DNA of 64,000 nt from Nocardioides sp. Soil805 (GTDB taxonomy: Bacteria > Actinomycetota > Actinomycetes > Propionibacteriales > Nocardioidaceae): contig NZ_LMSU01000001.1 in the NCBI RefSeq assembly GCF_001429625.1, positions 1,416,310 to 1,480,309 of the forward strand. The letters run 5' to 3'. The position numbers and the translations under genes were made by a program. Numbering within the stretch: the first letter of the stretch is position 1; every line of letters begins with the position of its first letter. Below are positions 44,817 through 53,981 of this stretch, piece after piece. Below the pieces are notes generated by a model. That model searched no databases and was not told the origin of the DNA. It worked only from the letters and a program-made list of their open reading frames with translations.

Positions 44817-45536
44817 ATGCCCGATCCGGTGAACGAGTCCGCCGTCCCGGTCGCCGAGTACGACGACTTCGCCGCCGCGTACTCGGCCAGGAACGAGAAG
44901 AGCCTCTTCAACGCCTACTACGAGCGGCCGGAGATGATCCGTCTCGCCGGCGACGTCGCGGGACTGGAGGTCCTCGACGCGGGGTGCGGCTCGGGCCCCC
45001 TGGCGGAGGCGCTGCGCGCGAGGGGTGCGCACGTGTCCGGCTTCGACCTGAGTCCGGCCATGGTCGAGCTGGCCCGCGAGAGGCTGGGCGAGGACACGGA
45101 CCTGCGGGTCGCGGACCTGGGTGCCCCACTGCCCTACCCCGACGACACGTTCGACCTCGTCGTCGTGTCACTGGCCCTGCACTACGTGGAGGACTGGGCC
45201 TCGGCACTGGCCGAGCTGCGGCGCGTGCTCAGGCCCGGCGGGCGGCTCACCGTCTCGATCATCCACCCCATGGTCTACGCGATCGTGTACCCCGAGGCCG
45301 ACTACTTCACCCTCACGCAGTACTCCGAGGACTACGACTACGGCGACCGGACCGTGTGGATGACCTACTGGCACCGGCCCCTGCAGGACGTCATGACCGC
45401 GTTCGTCGACGCGGGGTTCCGCATCAACCAGGTCACCGAGCCGGCACCCGCGTCGGACACGCCTGCCGAGCTGCTCCCGAACCCGGACGGTCGCTCGTTC
45501 ATCTGCTTCCTGTTCCTCGAGCTCGAGGCGAGCTGA
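44817..45536 (+). CDS. Class I SAM-dependent methyltransferase
   Basis: 239-aa methyltransferase of the Methyltransf_11 type: SAM motif VLDAGCGSGPLAEAL, acidic FDLSPAMVELAR, and post-motif LRPGGRLTVSIIHPM. Substrate cannot be told. The ATG at 44817 follows TAGAAA by seven bases. The 30-base gap to the convergent chromate transporter contains only a small GGGG/CCCC hairpin. Confidence 0.87.
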   Translation: MPDPVNESAVPVAEYDDFAAAYSARNEKSLFNAYYERPEMIRLAGDVAGLEVLDAGCGSGPLAEALRARGAHVSGFDLSPAMVELARERLGEDTDLRVADLGAPLPYPDDTFDLVVVSLALHYVEDWASALAELRRVLRPGGRLTVSIIHPMVYAIVYPEADYFTLTQYSEDYDYGDRTVWMTYWHRPLQDVMTAFVDAGFRINQVTEPAPASDTPAELLPNPDGRSFICFLFLELEAS

Positions 45537-45567
45537 ACCGGACCGCGCAGGGGGGTCGGCGTCCCCG

Positions 45568-46977
45568 TCAGATCACGGTCCCGCCCAGCAGGCCGAGGAC
45601 GATTCCTGCCAGCGCGCAGGTGCCGAGGGTGCGCAACACCGACCAGCCGCGCCAGAAGATGAGGGCGCAGCCGAGGGCGGTGATGGCGACGGCGGCCCAG
45701 CGGATGGTGTCGAGGACGGGTACCTCGAAGTCCAGCGGCCCCGTGGTGATGCGCGTGGTGTCACCGAAGATCGTGTGCAGGGCGAAGAAGACGGCGAGGC
45801 TGGCGATGACTCCCACGACTGCGGCGGTGATGCCGGTGAGGGCGGTGGAGAGCGTCCGGTTGCCACGGAGGCGTTCGACGTAGGGGGCGCCGAGGAGGAT
45901 GAACAGGAAGCAGGGCACGAAGGTGACCCAGGTGACGAGCAGCGCGGCGATGAGCGCGGCGACCCACGGATCGAGGTCGCCGGGGGCGCGGTAGGCGCCG
46001 ACGAAGGCGACGAACTGGACCACCATGATGAGCGGGCCGGGGGTGGTCTCCGCGAGCGCGAGCCCACGGACCATCTCGCCGGGGGCGAGCCACCCGTAGA
46101 CGTTGACGGCCTGCTGGGCGACGTAGGCGAGGACGGCGTAGGCGCCGCCGAAGGTGACGACGGCTGCACCCGAGAAGAACATTCCCTGGTCGACGAAGAT
46201 GCTGGACCGGCCGAACAGCAGGGCGGCGATCACCACCGGGGCGAACCACAGGACCAGTCCGACGACGAGTATGACGGTGGCTCGTCGGCCGGAGGGGCGC
46301 TCGGTGTGCAGGGCGTCGTCGCTGATGAGCGGGGCCGGTCCGTCGTCGGTGGCGGCAGCCCTGGGCCTGGTGAGGTCGGGTATCACTCGGCCGAGTCCCC
46401 AGCCGATGACCGCGGCGAACCCCACGACGACGGGGAAGGGGACGGCGAAGAACGTCAGGGCGACGAACGAGGCGACGGCCAGCCCGATGAGCGCGGGATG
46501 TCCGAGGCCCTTCCTGGCGACGCGGATGACCGCTTGGACGACGATGGCGATGACGGCGGGTGCGAGGCCGAGGAACAGCGACTCGACCAGGGTGGTGTCG
46601 CCGAAGGCGACGTAGATCCCGGAGAGCGCGAGGAGGGCGAGGACGCCGGGGAGGATGAAGAGGATCCCGGCGATGAGGGCGCCCTTGACGCCGTTGAGGA
46701 GCCAGCCGACGTAGGTGGCGAGCTGCTGGGCCTCCGGGCCGGGCAGCAGGGTGCAGTAGGAGAGCGCGAACAGGAACCGCTGCTGACCGATCCAGCGCTT
46801 CTCGTCGACGAGGGTGCGTTGCATGACGGCGATCTGTCCGGCCGGGCCGCCGAAGGTCTGCAGGGAGATCGCGAACCACGCCCTGGTCGCTTCGCGCAGC
46901 GGGATGACGTCGTGCGAGTGTCGGGTCGGCCCGACGGCGTCGTCGTCCGTGTGCGGGGTGGGGCCGGGGGTGGTCAC
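45568..46977 (-). CDS. chrA: Chromate efflux transporter (two-domain ChrA)
   Basis: 469-aa CHR-family membrane protein with two homologous halves. The first half shows FGGPAGQIAVMQRTLVDEKRWI and LLPGPEAQQLATYVGW; the second has FGGAYAVLAYVAQQAV and ETTPGPLIMVVQFVAFVGA. These P-G-P motifs are the CHR signature. It should export chromate, probably by sulfate-related antiport. No chrB or other resistance gene is next to it. GTG 46977 with GGAG upstream. Confidence 0.92.
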   Translation of the reverse strand: MTTPGPTPHTDDDAVGPTRHSHDVIPLREATRAWFAISLQTFGGPAGQIAVMQRTLVDEKRWIGQQRFLFALSYCTLLPGPEAQQLATYVGWLLNGVKGALIAGILFILPGVLALLALSGIYVAFGDTTLVESLFLGLAPAVIAIVVQAVIRVARKGLGHPALIGLAVASFVALTFFAVPFPVVVGFAAVIGWGLGRVIPDLTRPRAAATDDGPAPLISDDALHTERPSGRRATVILVVGLVLWFAPVVIAALLFGRSSIFVDQGMFFSGAAVVTFGGAYAVLAYVAQQAVNVYGWLAPGEMVRGLALAETTPGPLIMVVQFVAFVGAYRAPGDLDPWVAALIAALLVTWVTFVPCFLFILLGAPYVERLRGNRTLSTALTGITAAVVGVIASLAVFFALHTIFGDTTRITTGPLDFEVPVLDTIRWAAVAITALGCALIFWRGWSVLRTLGTCALAGIVLGLLGGTVI

Positions 46978-47080
46978 GTCGGGGTCTCCGTTCCGAGGAG
47001 AGGCTGCGGCGGCGTCGCGCTCGGCGGGCGGGAAGTGATGCAGTCGAGCGCCTCGCCCGAGTGCTTCGTCACCACGGTTG

Positions 47081-47121
47081 CATCGTGGCATCGCCCGAGC
47101 CGAAGTCAAGCAGATCGATCT
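47081..47121 (-). promoter_or_regulatory. Promoter and palindrome for chrA
   Basis: Reading toward chrA: the perfect palindrome AGATCGATCT (47121-47112), then TTGACT (47109-47104), 17 bases, ACGATG (47086-47081). The palindrome abuts the -35 and could be an operator. The leader to the GTG is about 95 bases. Confidence 0.45.
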
Positions 47122-47224
47122 ACTCACCGAGGTTTTCGTGAGCACCGCGTGCACGACGCTCAGAGCACTCGGTTGTTTCAGCGCGCCGGGGCCGCGGACA
47201 GGACCGCGGATAAGGTCCCCGTCC

Positions 47225-47932
47225 ATGGACATGCTCAGGGGCGAGCAGATCGCCGAGGCCGACCTGACCGAGTGGCGCAAGCTGGCCCAGGGACTGCATG
47301 CGCGCTACCTGGTCGAGGACTTCGGCGCGGGCGTACGGTTCGTCGCCGCGGTGGGCGAGGCGGGCGACGCGATCGGCCACCACCCGCGCGTGTCCATCGG
47401 CCCGGGATACGTCGGCCTCGAGCTGGTCACCGACGACGCCGTCTACCGCGACGACGAGGGCACCGAGCACGTCGTCGAGTGGGTGACCCAGCAGGACGTC
47501 GACCTCGCGCGGCGGATCACCGAGGTCGCCGCCGACCAAGGGCTGGCCGCCGACCCGGCCTCGGTCAGCGAGATCGAGCTCGGACTCGACACGGCGGACT
47601 CGGCGACGATCGCCCCGGTGTGGGCCGCCCTGCTCACCGGGAGCGCCGAGTCCCAGGGTCGCGGGAGCCCCAGCGACGAGATCCGGGACGCCACGGTCCG
47701 GGTGCCGAACCTGTGGTTCGACGACTCCGACGAGCAGAAGGCCCCGGGCCAGCGGTTCCACGTGGAGGTCTACGTGGCTCCCGAGGTGGCCGAGCAGCGG
47801 ATCGCCGCTGCGGTCGCCGCGGGCGGGACCGTCGTCGACGACAGCGAGGCGCCCTCGCTCACCGTGATCGCCGACCAGGACGGCAACCGGGGAGTCCTCT
47901 GCGTCGCCGCGCCCCCCGCGACGAAGGACTGA
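47225..47932 (+). CDS. Pterin-4a-carbinolamine dehydratase-like / VOC fusion protein
   Basis: 235 aa. Residues ~5-105 resemble PCD/DCoH: GAGVRFVAAVGEAGDAIGHH with the HHP motif (HHPRVSI), then TQQDVDLARRITEVAADQGL. Residues ~112-232 resemble a glyoxalase/VOC half-barrel (EIELGLDT..., NLWFDDSDEQK, GQRFHVEVYVAPE). The usual catalytic trio is only partly conserved, so dehydratase activity is uncertain. TAAGGT ends eight bases before the ATG at 47225. Confidence 0.75.
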   Translation: MDMLRGEQIAEADLTEWRKLAQGLHARYLVEDFGAGVRFVAAVGEAGDAIGHHPRVSIGPGYVGLELVTDDAVYRDDEGTEHVVEWVTQQDVDLARRITEVAADQGLAADPASVSEIELGLDTADSATIAPVWAALLTGSAESQGRGSPSDEIRDATVRVPNLWFDDSDEQKAPGQRFHVEVYVAPEVAEQRIAAAVAAGGTVVDDSEAPSLTVIADQDGNRGVLCVAAPPATKD

Positions 47933-47942
47933 CCGGCGACAG

Positions 47943-48950
47943 TCAGGGACGCAGGAGCCGCGCGGCCTCGGCCGCCCAGTAGGTGAGGATCACGTCCGCA
48001 CCGGCCCGGTGGATCGAGGTCAGGGTCTCCAGGATGGCCGGCTCCCGGTCGATCCAGCCGTGGGCGGCGGCCGCCTCGACCATGGAGTACTCGCCGGAGA
48101 TGTTGTAGGCAGCGACCGGGACGTCGACGGCGTCGCGGACCCGGCGGATGACGTCGAGGTAGGCCAGGGCCGGCTTGACCATGACGATGTCGGCACCCTC
48201 GGCGATGTCGAGCTGGGCCTCACGCACGCCCTCCAGGGCGTTGGGCGGGTCCTGCTGGTAGGTGCGCCGGTCGCCCTCGAGCGAGGAGTCGACGGCCTCG
48301 CGGAACGGGCCGTAGAAGGCCGACGCGTACTTCGCGGAGTAGGCCAGGATCGAGACGCCCTGGTGCTCGGCGGCGTCGAGCGCCTCGCGGACCACCCGCA
48401 CCTGGCCGTCCATCATGCCGCTGGGACCGACCATGTCGACGCCGGCCTCGGCCTGGGCGCGGGCCATGTCGGCGTACGCAGCGAGCGTCTTGTCGTTGTC
48501 GACCTCGCCGTCGGTGGTCAGCAGGCCGCAGTGGCCGTGGTCGGTGAACTCGTCGAGGCACAGGTCGCTCATCACCGTGAGCCCCTCCCCCACCTCGGCC
48601 ACGACGTCGTTGATGGCCAGGTTGAGGATGCCGGCGGGGTCGATGGCGCCCGACCCGGTCGCGTCCTTCTCGGAGGGGATGCCGAAGAGCATGACCCCGC
48701 CGAGCCCGAGCTCGGCCGCCTCGACGGCGGCCCGGCGCAGGGAGTCGCGGGTGTGCTGGACGACGCCCGGCATCGAGCCGATCGCCCGAGGCTCGTCGAG
48801 GTCCTCGCGCACGAACATCGGCAGCACCAGCTGCCGTGGCTCGACGGAGGTCTCGGCCACCATCCGGCGCAGCGCAGGGGTGCGGCGCAGGCGCCGCGGC
48901 CGGATCACCGGTCCGACGACGTCCGGCTGCTCCCCTGCGCCGGCGGTCAC
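47943..48950 (-). CDS. hemB: Delta-aminolevulinate dehydratase (porphobilinogen synthase)
   Basis: 335-aa enzyme condensing two ALA molecules. Both Schiff-base lysines are seen: [14 protein letters not shown] and [12 protein letters not shown]. The metal-site region reads [14 protein letters not shown], retaining cysteines and suggesting a zinc-type or mixed site. The GTG at 48950 overlaps the preceding stop (GTGA); last gene of rex-hemA-hemC-cobA/hemD-hemB. Confidence 0.96.
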   Translation of the reverse strand: MTAGAGEQPDVVGPVIRPRRLRRTPALRRMVAETSVEPRQLVLPMFVREDLDEPRAIGSMPGVVQHTRDSLRRAAVEAAELGLGGVMLFGIPSEKDATGSGAIDPAGILNLAINDVVAEVGEGLTVMSDLCLDEFTDHGHCGLLTTDGEVDNDKTLAAYADMARAQAEAGVDMVGPSGMMDGQVRVVREALDAAEHQGVSILAYSAKYASAFYGPFREAVDSSLEGDRRTYQQDPPNALEGVREAQLDIAEGADIVMVKPALAYLDVIRRVRDAVDVPVAAYNISGEYSMVEAAAAHGWIDREPAILETLTSIHRAGADVILTYWAAEAARLLRP

Positions 48951-50605
48951 TTGGCCTGGACCTTGCGCCGTGCGGCGGGCTTGCGCTCGCTCGGCCGGGT
49001 GACGGGGTCACCGGCCTCCAGCATCGCGAGGCGGCGGGCCGCCCCGAAGTCGGCCAGCGCGTCGACCAGGACCTCCACGTCGGGCCTGGGCGAGAGGACG
49101 TCGACCCGCAGGCCGTGCTCCTCGGCCGTCTTGGCCGTGGCCGGACCGATGACCGCGATGATCGTCGAGGGGTGCGGCTTGCCGGCGATACCGACGAGGT
49201 TGCGCACCGTCGAGGACGAGGTGAAGACGACCGCGTCGAACTTGCCGGTCTTGATCGCGTCGCGGGTCGGCGCCGGCGGCGGGGTGGCCCGCACGGTCCG
49301 GTAGGCCGTCACGTCGTCGCACTCCCAGCCCAGGTCGACCAGGCCGGCGACGAGGTTCTCGGTGGCGATGTCCGCCCGCGGCAGGAACACCCGGTTGATG
49401 GGGTCCAGCACCTCGTCGTACGGCGGCCAGTCCTCGAGCAGGCCTGCGGCGGACTGCTCGCCGGAGGGCACCAGGTCGGCGCGCAGGCCCCAGGCGGCGA
49501 TGGCCTGGGCGGTCTTGTCTCCGACCGCGGCGATCTTGAGGCCGGAGAAGGCACGGGCGTCCAGGCCGTACTCCTCGAACTTCTCCCGGACCGCCTTGAC
49601 GGCGTTGACCGAGGTGAAGGCGATCCACTCGTAGCGGCCCTCGACCAGGCCGCGCACGGCCTTGTCCATCTGGAGCGGGTTGCGGGGCGGCTCCACCGAG
49701 ATGGTGGGCACCTCCTCGGGGACGGCGCCGTACTCGCGCACGCGGCGCGAGAGCGAGCCGGCCTGCTCCTTGGTGCGCGGGACGAGCACGCGCCAGCCGA
49801 AGAGCGGCTTGGTCTCGAACCACGACAGCGTCTCGCGCAGGTCGACGACGTCGCCGATCACGATGATCGCCGGCGGGGCGACCCGGGCGGCCCGCACGTC
49901 GGCGGCCACGTCCGCGAGCGTGGAGATGAGCGTGGCCTGCTCGGTGGTGGTGCCGACGCGGGTCACCGCGACCGGGGTCGTCGCCGAGCGACCCGCCTCG
50001 AGGAGGGCGGCGGCGGTCTCGCCGATGGACCCGACGCCGGAGAGGAGCACCAGGGTGCGGTCGTCGGCGTACTGGCGCCAGTCGACCTTGTCGCCACAGG
50101 TGACGACGGCCATCTCCTTGTGGTTCTTGGTGGTCAGCGGGATGCCGGCGTAGGCGGGCACCGCGGAGACCGACGAGACGCCCGGCACGATCTCGAAGCC
50201 GACGCCGGCCTTGACGCAGGCCTGCGCCTCCTCGGGGCCGGAGGCGTAGAGGAACGGGTCACCGGTCATGAGGCGTACGACGCGCTGCTTCTTGCCGTGC
50301 TTGACCACCACCTTGGCGCGCGCGGCGTGGGTCAGCGGCTGGCCGTCCTCGCCGAAGCCACCGTCGACGAGCAGCGGGCCGACCGGCTCCTGGTCCTCGA
50401 CCGGCTCGGGGAGACCGAGGAGCGTGCGGACCATGCCCACGTGCTCGGGCGACTCGGTGACGACCACGTCGGCGTCGCGGAGGAGCTCCACCGCGCGCAC
50501 GGTCAACAGGCCGGGGTCGCCCGGACCACTGCCGACGAAGGACACCCATCCACGGGGCGCGGCGCCCGACGTGCTGGACGGGGACTGGCTCTGGCTACGA
50601 GTCAT
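48947..50605 (-). CDS. Fused uroporphyrinogen-III C-methyltransferase / uroporphyrinogen-III synthase
   Basis: 552-aa two-domain enzyme. Residues ~18-260 are a CobA/SUMT-like tetrapyrrole methylase ([54 protein letters not shown]); residues ~270-520 are a HemD-type synthase ([36 protein letters not shown]). It closes uroporphyrinogen III and can divert it to sirohaem/cobalamin. The same fusion is normal in actinobacteria. ATG 50605 overlaps the hemC stop. Confidence 0.94.
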   Translation of the reverse strand: MTRSQSQSPSSTSGAAPRGWVSFVGSGPGDPGLLTVRAVELLRDADVVVTESPEHVGMVRTLLGLPEPVEDQEPVGPLLVDGGFGEDGQPLTHAARAKVVVKHGKKQRVVRLMTGDPFLYASGPEEAQACVKAGVGFEIVPGVSSVSAVPAYAGIPLTTKNHKEMAVVTCGDKVDWRQYADDRTLVLLSGVGSIGETAAALLEAGRSATTPVAVTRVGTTTEQATLISTLADVAADVRAARVAPPAIIVIGDVVDLRETLSWFETKPLFGWRVLVPRTKEQAGSLSRRVREYGAVPEEVPTISVEPPRNPLQMDKAVRGLVEGRYEWIAFTSVNAVKAVREKFEEYGLDARAFSGLKIAAVGDKTAQAIAAWGLRADLVPSGEQSAAGLLEDWPPYDEVLDPINRVFLPRADIATENLVAGLVDLGWECDDVTAYRTVRATPPPAPTRDAIKTGKFDAVVFTSSSTVRNLVGIAGKPHPSTIIAVIGPATAKTAEEHGLRVDVLSPRPDVEVLVDALADFGAARRLAMLEAGDPVTRPSERKPAARRKVQAK

Positions 50606-51540
50606 GCCTGCTGCTTCCTCACTGGTGCTTCCATCAGGTCTGCTGCGCCGTCCGCGAGCATGTCGCTCGCGAGGCGATGGCCGACGCCGGCGGCGTCGGC
50701 TACCGGTCCGGTGGCGCTCCTCCGGACCGAGAGGCCACCGTCGTGGGAGAGCGCGACCGCGCGCACCCACAGCTCGTCGCCGTCCTCCCCCTCCACGACC
50801 TCGGCGAGGGCGCCGAGGGGTGCGGAGCAACCGGCCTCGAGCGTGGCCAGCACGGCCCGCTCGGCGGTGACGGCCGCGCGGGTGGCGGCGTCGTCGAGCG
50901 CGGCGAGGCCGCGCGCGAGGTCGGTGTCGTCGGTGCGGCACTCGATCGCGAGCGCACCCTGCCCGGGGGCGGGGAGCATCTGCAGCGGGTCGAGCACCTC
51001 GGTGGCGTCGTCGAGGCGGCCGAGCCGGGCGAGCCCGGCGCGGGCCAGCAGCACGGCGTCGTACTCGCCGCTGGCGACCTTGCCGATGCGGGTGTCCACG
51101 TTGCCGCGGACCCCGGAGACGTCCAGGCCCAGGCCGAGGGCCTCGAGCTGCGCGGCGCGGCGGGGCGAACCGGTGCCGACGCGGCTGCCGTGCGGCAGCT
51201 CGCCGAGGGTCAGGCCGTCGCGGGCGACCACCACGTCGCGGGGGTCCTCGCGGACGGGTACGGCGGCCAGGGCGATGCCGTCGGCGGGTGCGGTGGGCAG
51301 GTCCTTGAGCGAGTGGACCGCCACGTCGACCTCACCACGCAGGAGCGCGTCGCGCAGGGCGCTGACGAACACCCCGGTGCCCCCGAGGGTCGCGAGGGGG
51401 GCGGCGTTGACGTCGCCCTCGGTGGTGATGGTCACGAGCTCCACTTCACGCCCCAGCCGCTGCCGAATCAAATCGGCGACGAGGCCCGACTGGGTGGTGG
51501 CGAGGGCGGAGGCCCGGGTGCCCAGGCGCAGGACCGTCAT
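50602..51540 (-). CDS. hemC: Hydroxymethylbilane synthase
   Basis: 312-aa porphobilinogen deaminase. The N-terminal LRLGTRASALATTQS, the acidic active-site VAVHSLKDLPT, and the dipyrromethane-cofactor cysteine in LEAGCSAPLGA are all present. ATG 51540 overlaps the hemA stop (ATGA); longer in-frame sequence is hemA shadow. Confidence 0.96.
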   Translation of the reverse strand: MTVLRLGTRASALATTQSGLVADLIRQRLGREVELVTITTEGDVNAAPLATLGGTGVFVSALRDALLRGEVDVAVHSLKDLPTAPADGIALAAVPVREDPRDVVVARDGLTLGELPHGSRVGTGSPRRAAQLEALGLGLDVSGVRGNVDTRIGKVASGEYDAVLLARAGLARLGRLDDATEVLDPLQMLPAPGQGALAIECRTDDTDLARGLAALDDAATRAAVTAERAVLATLEAGCSAPLGALAEVVEGEDGDELWVRAVALSHDGGLSVRRSATGPVADAAGVGHRLASDMLADGAADLMEAPVRKQQA

Positions 51541-52838
51541 GGCGATCCCTCCCGCGAGATGCCCTCGGCGCGGGTGACCGCGTCGACGGCGTCGGGGTCG
51601 AGGGCGAAGAGCTCGGCCAGGGCGGCGGCGTAGGACACGGCGCCGTCCTCGTTGGCCAGCTCCTTGACCCGCACGGTGGGCTCGTGGAGCAGCTTGTCGG
51701 CGACCCGGCGCACTGTGTGCAGGACCTCGGCGCGGGTGGCGTCGTCCAGGCCGGGCAGGCGGGCGGCGAGGCGCTCCATCTCGCTGTCGACGACCGAGGT
51801 GGCCATCGAGCGCAGCGCGACGACGGTCGGGGTGACGCTCGCCTGCCGGCGGGCGGCGAGGAAGGCCGCGATCTCCTGGGCGACGATGGTGCGTACGTCG
51901 TCGACCCCACGGGCCGAGTCGGAGCCCTGGAGCTCCTCGGCCAGCGCGGCCAGGCCCAGCACGGTCACGCCGGGCAGCTCGGCCACGGCCGGGTCCACGT
52001 CGTGGGGCAGGGCGAGGTCGATGACGGCGAGCGGCGCGCTGGTCTGGGCGCGCGCCTCCTCGACCGCGCTGCGGCTGATGAGGACGCCGGCCGCGCCGGT
52101 GCAGGAGATCAGCACGTCGGCGCGCCCGATCTCCACGTCGAGGTCCACCAGCGACACCGGCCGGGCGGCGTACTCGGTGGCGAGCCGCTCGGCCCGGTCG
52201 GGCGTCCGGTTGACGACGGCCAGGTCGCTGGCGCCCATCCGGTGCACGGTCGCGGCCGCCAGCGAGGCCATCGAGCCGGCGCCGACGACGACGACCCGGC
52301 GCCCGGCCACCTGGCCGGGGATGCGCTCGAGGGCGGCGGTGACCAGCGACGGGGCGGTGCGATCGATGTCGGTCTCGGCCCGCGAGCGCTTGCCGACGCG
52401 CAGGGCCTGCTGGAAGAGCACGTTGAGGGCGGGACCGACGGTCCCGAGCTCCTGGCCCACCCGCAGCGCGTCGCGGGTCTGGCCCAGGATCTGTCCCTCG
52501 CCCACGACCATCGAGTCGAGGCCCGCGGCGACGTTGAAGAGGTGGGAGACGGCGCCGTCGTCGTAGTGGACGTACAGGTGCGGCACCAGCGCCTCGGTGG
52601 ACTCGCCGGCACGCTCGACGAGCAGCCGCGAGACCTCCTCGATGCTGCCGTGGAACCGGTCGACGTCGGCGTAGATCTCCAGCCGGTTGCACGTCGAGAT
52701 GACGGTCGCCTCGGTGACGTGCTCGCTGGCGACGACGTCGCTGATCAGCTTGGTCACCCCGCCGGCGTCGAGCGCGAGGCGCTCGAGCAGGGGCACGGGC
52801 GCGGAGCGGTGGGACACACCCACGACGAGGACGCTCAT
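51537..52838 (-). CDS. hemA: Glutamyl-tRNA reductase
   Basis: 433-aa first enzyme of the C5 haem pathway. The catalytic cysteine lies in ISTCNRLEIYA, tRNA-glutamate binding in GLDSMVVGEGQILGQ and the NADPH Rossmann loop in VVGAGSMASLAA. The C-terminal dimerisation helix follows. ATG 52838 overlaps the rex stop, so NADH-sensing Rex and the first haem step share a transcript. Confidence 0.96.
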   Translation of the reverse strand: MSVLVVGVSHRSAPVPLLERLALDAGGVTKLISDVVASEHVTEATVISTCNRLEIYADVDRFHGSIEEVSRLLVERAGESTEALVPHLYVHYDDGAVSHLFNVAAGLDSMVVGEGQILGQTRDALRVGQELGTVGPALNVLFQQALRVGKRSRAETDIDRTAPSLVTAALERIPGQVAGRRVVVVGAGSMASLAAATVHRMGASDLAVVNRTPDRAERLATEYAARPVSLVDLDVEIGRADVLISCTGAAGVLISRSAVEEARAQTSAPLAVIDLALPHDVDPAVAELPGVTVLGLAALAEELQGSDSARGVDDVRTIVAQEIAAFLAARRQASVTPTVVALRSMATSVVDSEMERLAARLPGLDDATRAEVLHTVRRVADKLLHEPTVRVKELANEDGAVSYAAALAELFALDPDAVDAVTRAEGISREGSP

Positions 52839-53551
52839 GCGGTCACCTCCCGGTCGTGGAGACGGTCGTCGAGCCCGTCGAGGTCGTCGGCCACGGTCGC
52901 GCCCGTCTTGCGCTGCACGTGGTAGGCGAGGATCTGCAGCTCGATGGACAGGTCGACCTTGCGGACGTCGACGCCGTCGGGGACCGCCAGCACGGTCGGC
53001 GCGAAGTTGAGGATGCTGGTGATCCCGGCGGACACCATGCGGTCGGCCACGTCCTGGGCCGCGACGGCCGGCGTGGCGATGACGCCGATGGCGACGCCCT
53101 GGTCCTCCACGATCTCCTCGAGGTCGTCGAAGGGCCGCACCTCGATGCCGGCGACGAGCTCGTCGTGGCGCTCGGGCGCGGCGTCGAGCAGCGCGACGAC
53201 GCGGAAGCCACGACTCCGGAAGCCGGAGTAGTTGGCGAGGGCGTGCCCGAGGTTGCCGATGCCGACGATGACGACCGGCCAGTCCTGGGTCACGCCGATC
53301 TCGCGGGCGATCTGGTAGCGCAGGTACTCCACGTCGTAGCCGACGCCGCGGGTGCCGTAGCTGCCGAGGTGGGAGAGGTCCTTGCGGAGCTTGGCGGAGT
53401 TGACGCCCGTCGCGGCGGCGAGCTCCTCGCTGGAGCACGTCGCGGTCCCGGCCTCGGCGAGCCCGATGAGGGCCCGGAGGTAGACGGGCAGCCGCGCGAC
53501 GGTGGCCTCGGGGATGTCCCGGGCGCTGTCGGTGGAAGTCCGTGCGGTCAC
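52835..53551 (-). CDS. rex: Redox-sensing transcriptional repressor Rex
   Basis: 238-aa NADH/NAD+-responsive repressor. The winged helix is at ~18-80 (ATVARLPVYLRALIGLAE, NSAKLRKDLSHLGSYGTRGVGY), followed by a Rossmann domain with VGIGNLGHALANYSGF. Rex classically represses respiratory operons when NADH is high. The GTG at 53551 has GGAGAG upstream. Heads the hem operon. Confidence 0.96.
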   Translation of the reverse strand: MTARTSTDSARDIPEATVARLPVYLRALIGLAEAGTATCSSEELAAATGVNSAKLRKDLSHLGSYGTRGVGYDVEYLRYQIAREIGVTQDWPVVIVGIGNLGHALANYSGFRSRGFRVVALLDAAPERHDELVAGIEVRPFDDLEEIVEDQGVAIGVIATPAVAAQDVADRMVSAGITSILNFAPTVLAVPDGVDVRKVDLSIELQILAYHVQRKTGATVADDLDGLDDRLHDREVTA

Positions 53552-53618
53552 TGCTCTTCTCTCCAGCCGACTCGATCCCGGGTGCTGGGGGACCCGGTCG
53601 AGGTCGAGCGGCGTTGTC

Positions 53619-53648
53619 ACTGTAGGAGTTTGTGAACGGGAGAACAAA
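53619..53648 (-). promoter_or_regulatory. rex-hem operon promoter with degenerate Rex site
   Basis: Reading toward rex: TTGTTC (53647-53642), 17-base spacer, TACAGT (53624-53619). The stretch 53629-53648 reads TTTGTGAACGGGAGAACAAA on the plus strand: one good half-site (TTGTGAAC) and one poor one (GAACAA), covering the -35 and most of the spacer. Autoregulation by Rex is plausible. Confidence 0.55.
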
Positions 53649-53682
53649 CTTGACAACGACTGCGGCTAGCACATGTGAGCAT

Positions 53683-53706
53683 CCCCACCCCGAGCGGGGT
53701 GCGGGG
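53683..53706 (-). terminator. Hairpin after the glutaredoxin-like gene
   Basis: CCCC-ACCCC / GGGGT-GGGG arms with a GAGC loop and a two-base bulge lie just past the stop codon at 53712 and before the rex promoter. GC-rich, no U-tract; fits a terminator separating two same-strand operons. Confidence 0.5.
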
Positions 53707-53711
53707 CGGGC

Positions 53712-53981
53712 TCAGGACCTCCGGAGAGCGGCCCGCAGCCGGTCCGGATCGACCCGCCAGAAGTCGTGCTGGCGACCGTCGACGAGGGTCACCGGGATCT
53801 CCTCGGAGTAGCGGGCGAGCAGGGCGGGGTCCTCGTCGACGTCCACCTCGACGTACGACTCCCCCAGCTCCGCGCAGACCGCCTCGATGACGGCCCGGGC
53901 GTCGTCGCACAGGTGGCACCCGACCCGGCCGTAGAGCGTCACCCGCGGTCCGGCCGGCGGCAGCGTGCCGGGCTCGCTCAC
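53712..53981 (-). CDS. Glutaredoxin-like protein
   Basis: 89-aa thioredoxin-fold protein of the DUF836/glutaredoxin-like group, with the redox motif YGRVGCHLCDDAR (CHLC) and the cis-Pro loop EEIPVTLVDG. The GTG at 53981 overlaps the acyl-CoA ligase stop (GTGA). Likely a general thiol exchanger; no specific partner is evident. Confidence 0.86.
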   Translation of the reverse strand: MSEPGTLPPAGPRVTLYGRVGCHLCDDARAVIEAVCAELGESYVEVDVDEDPALLARYSEEIPVTLVDGRQHDFWRVDPDRLRAALRRS

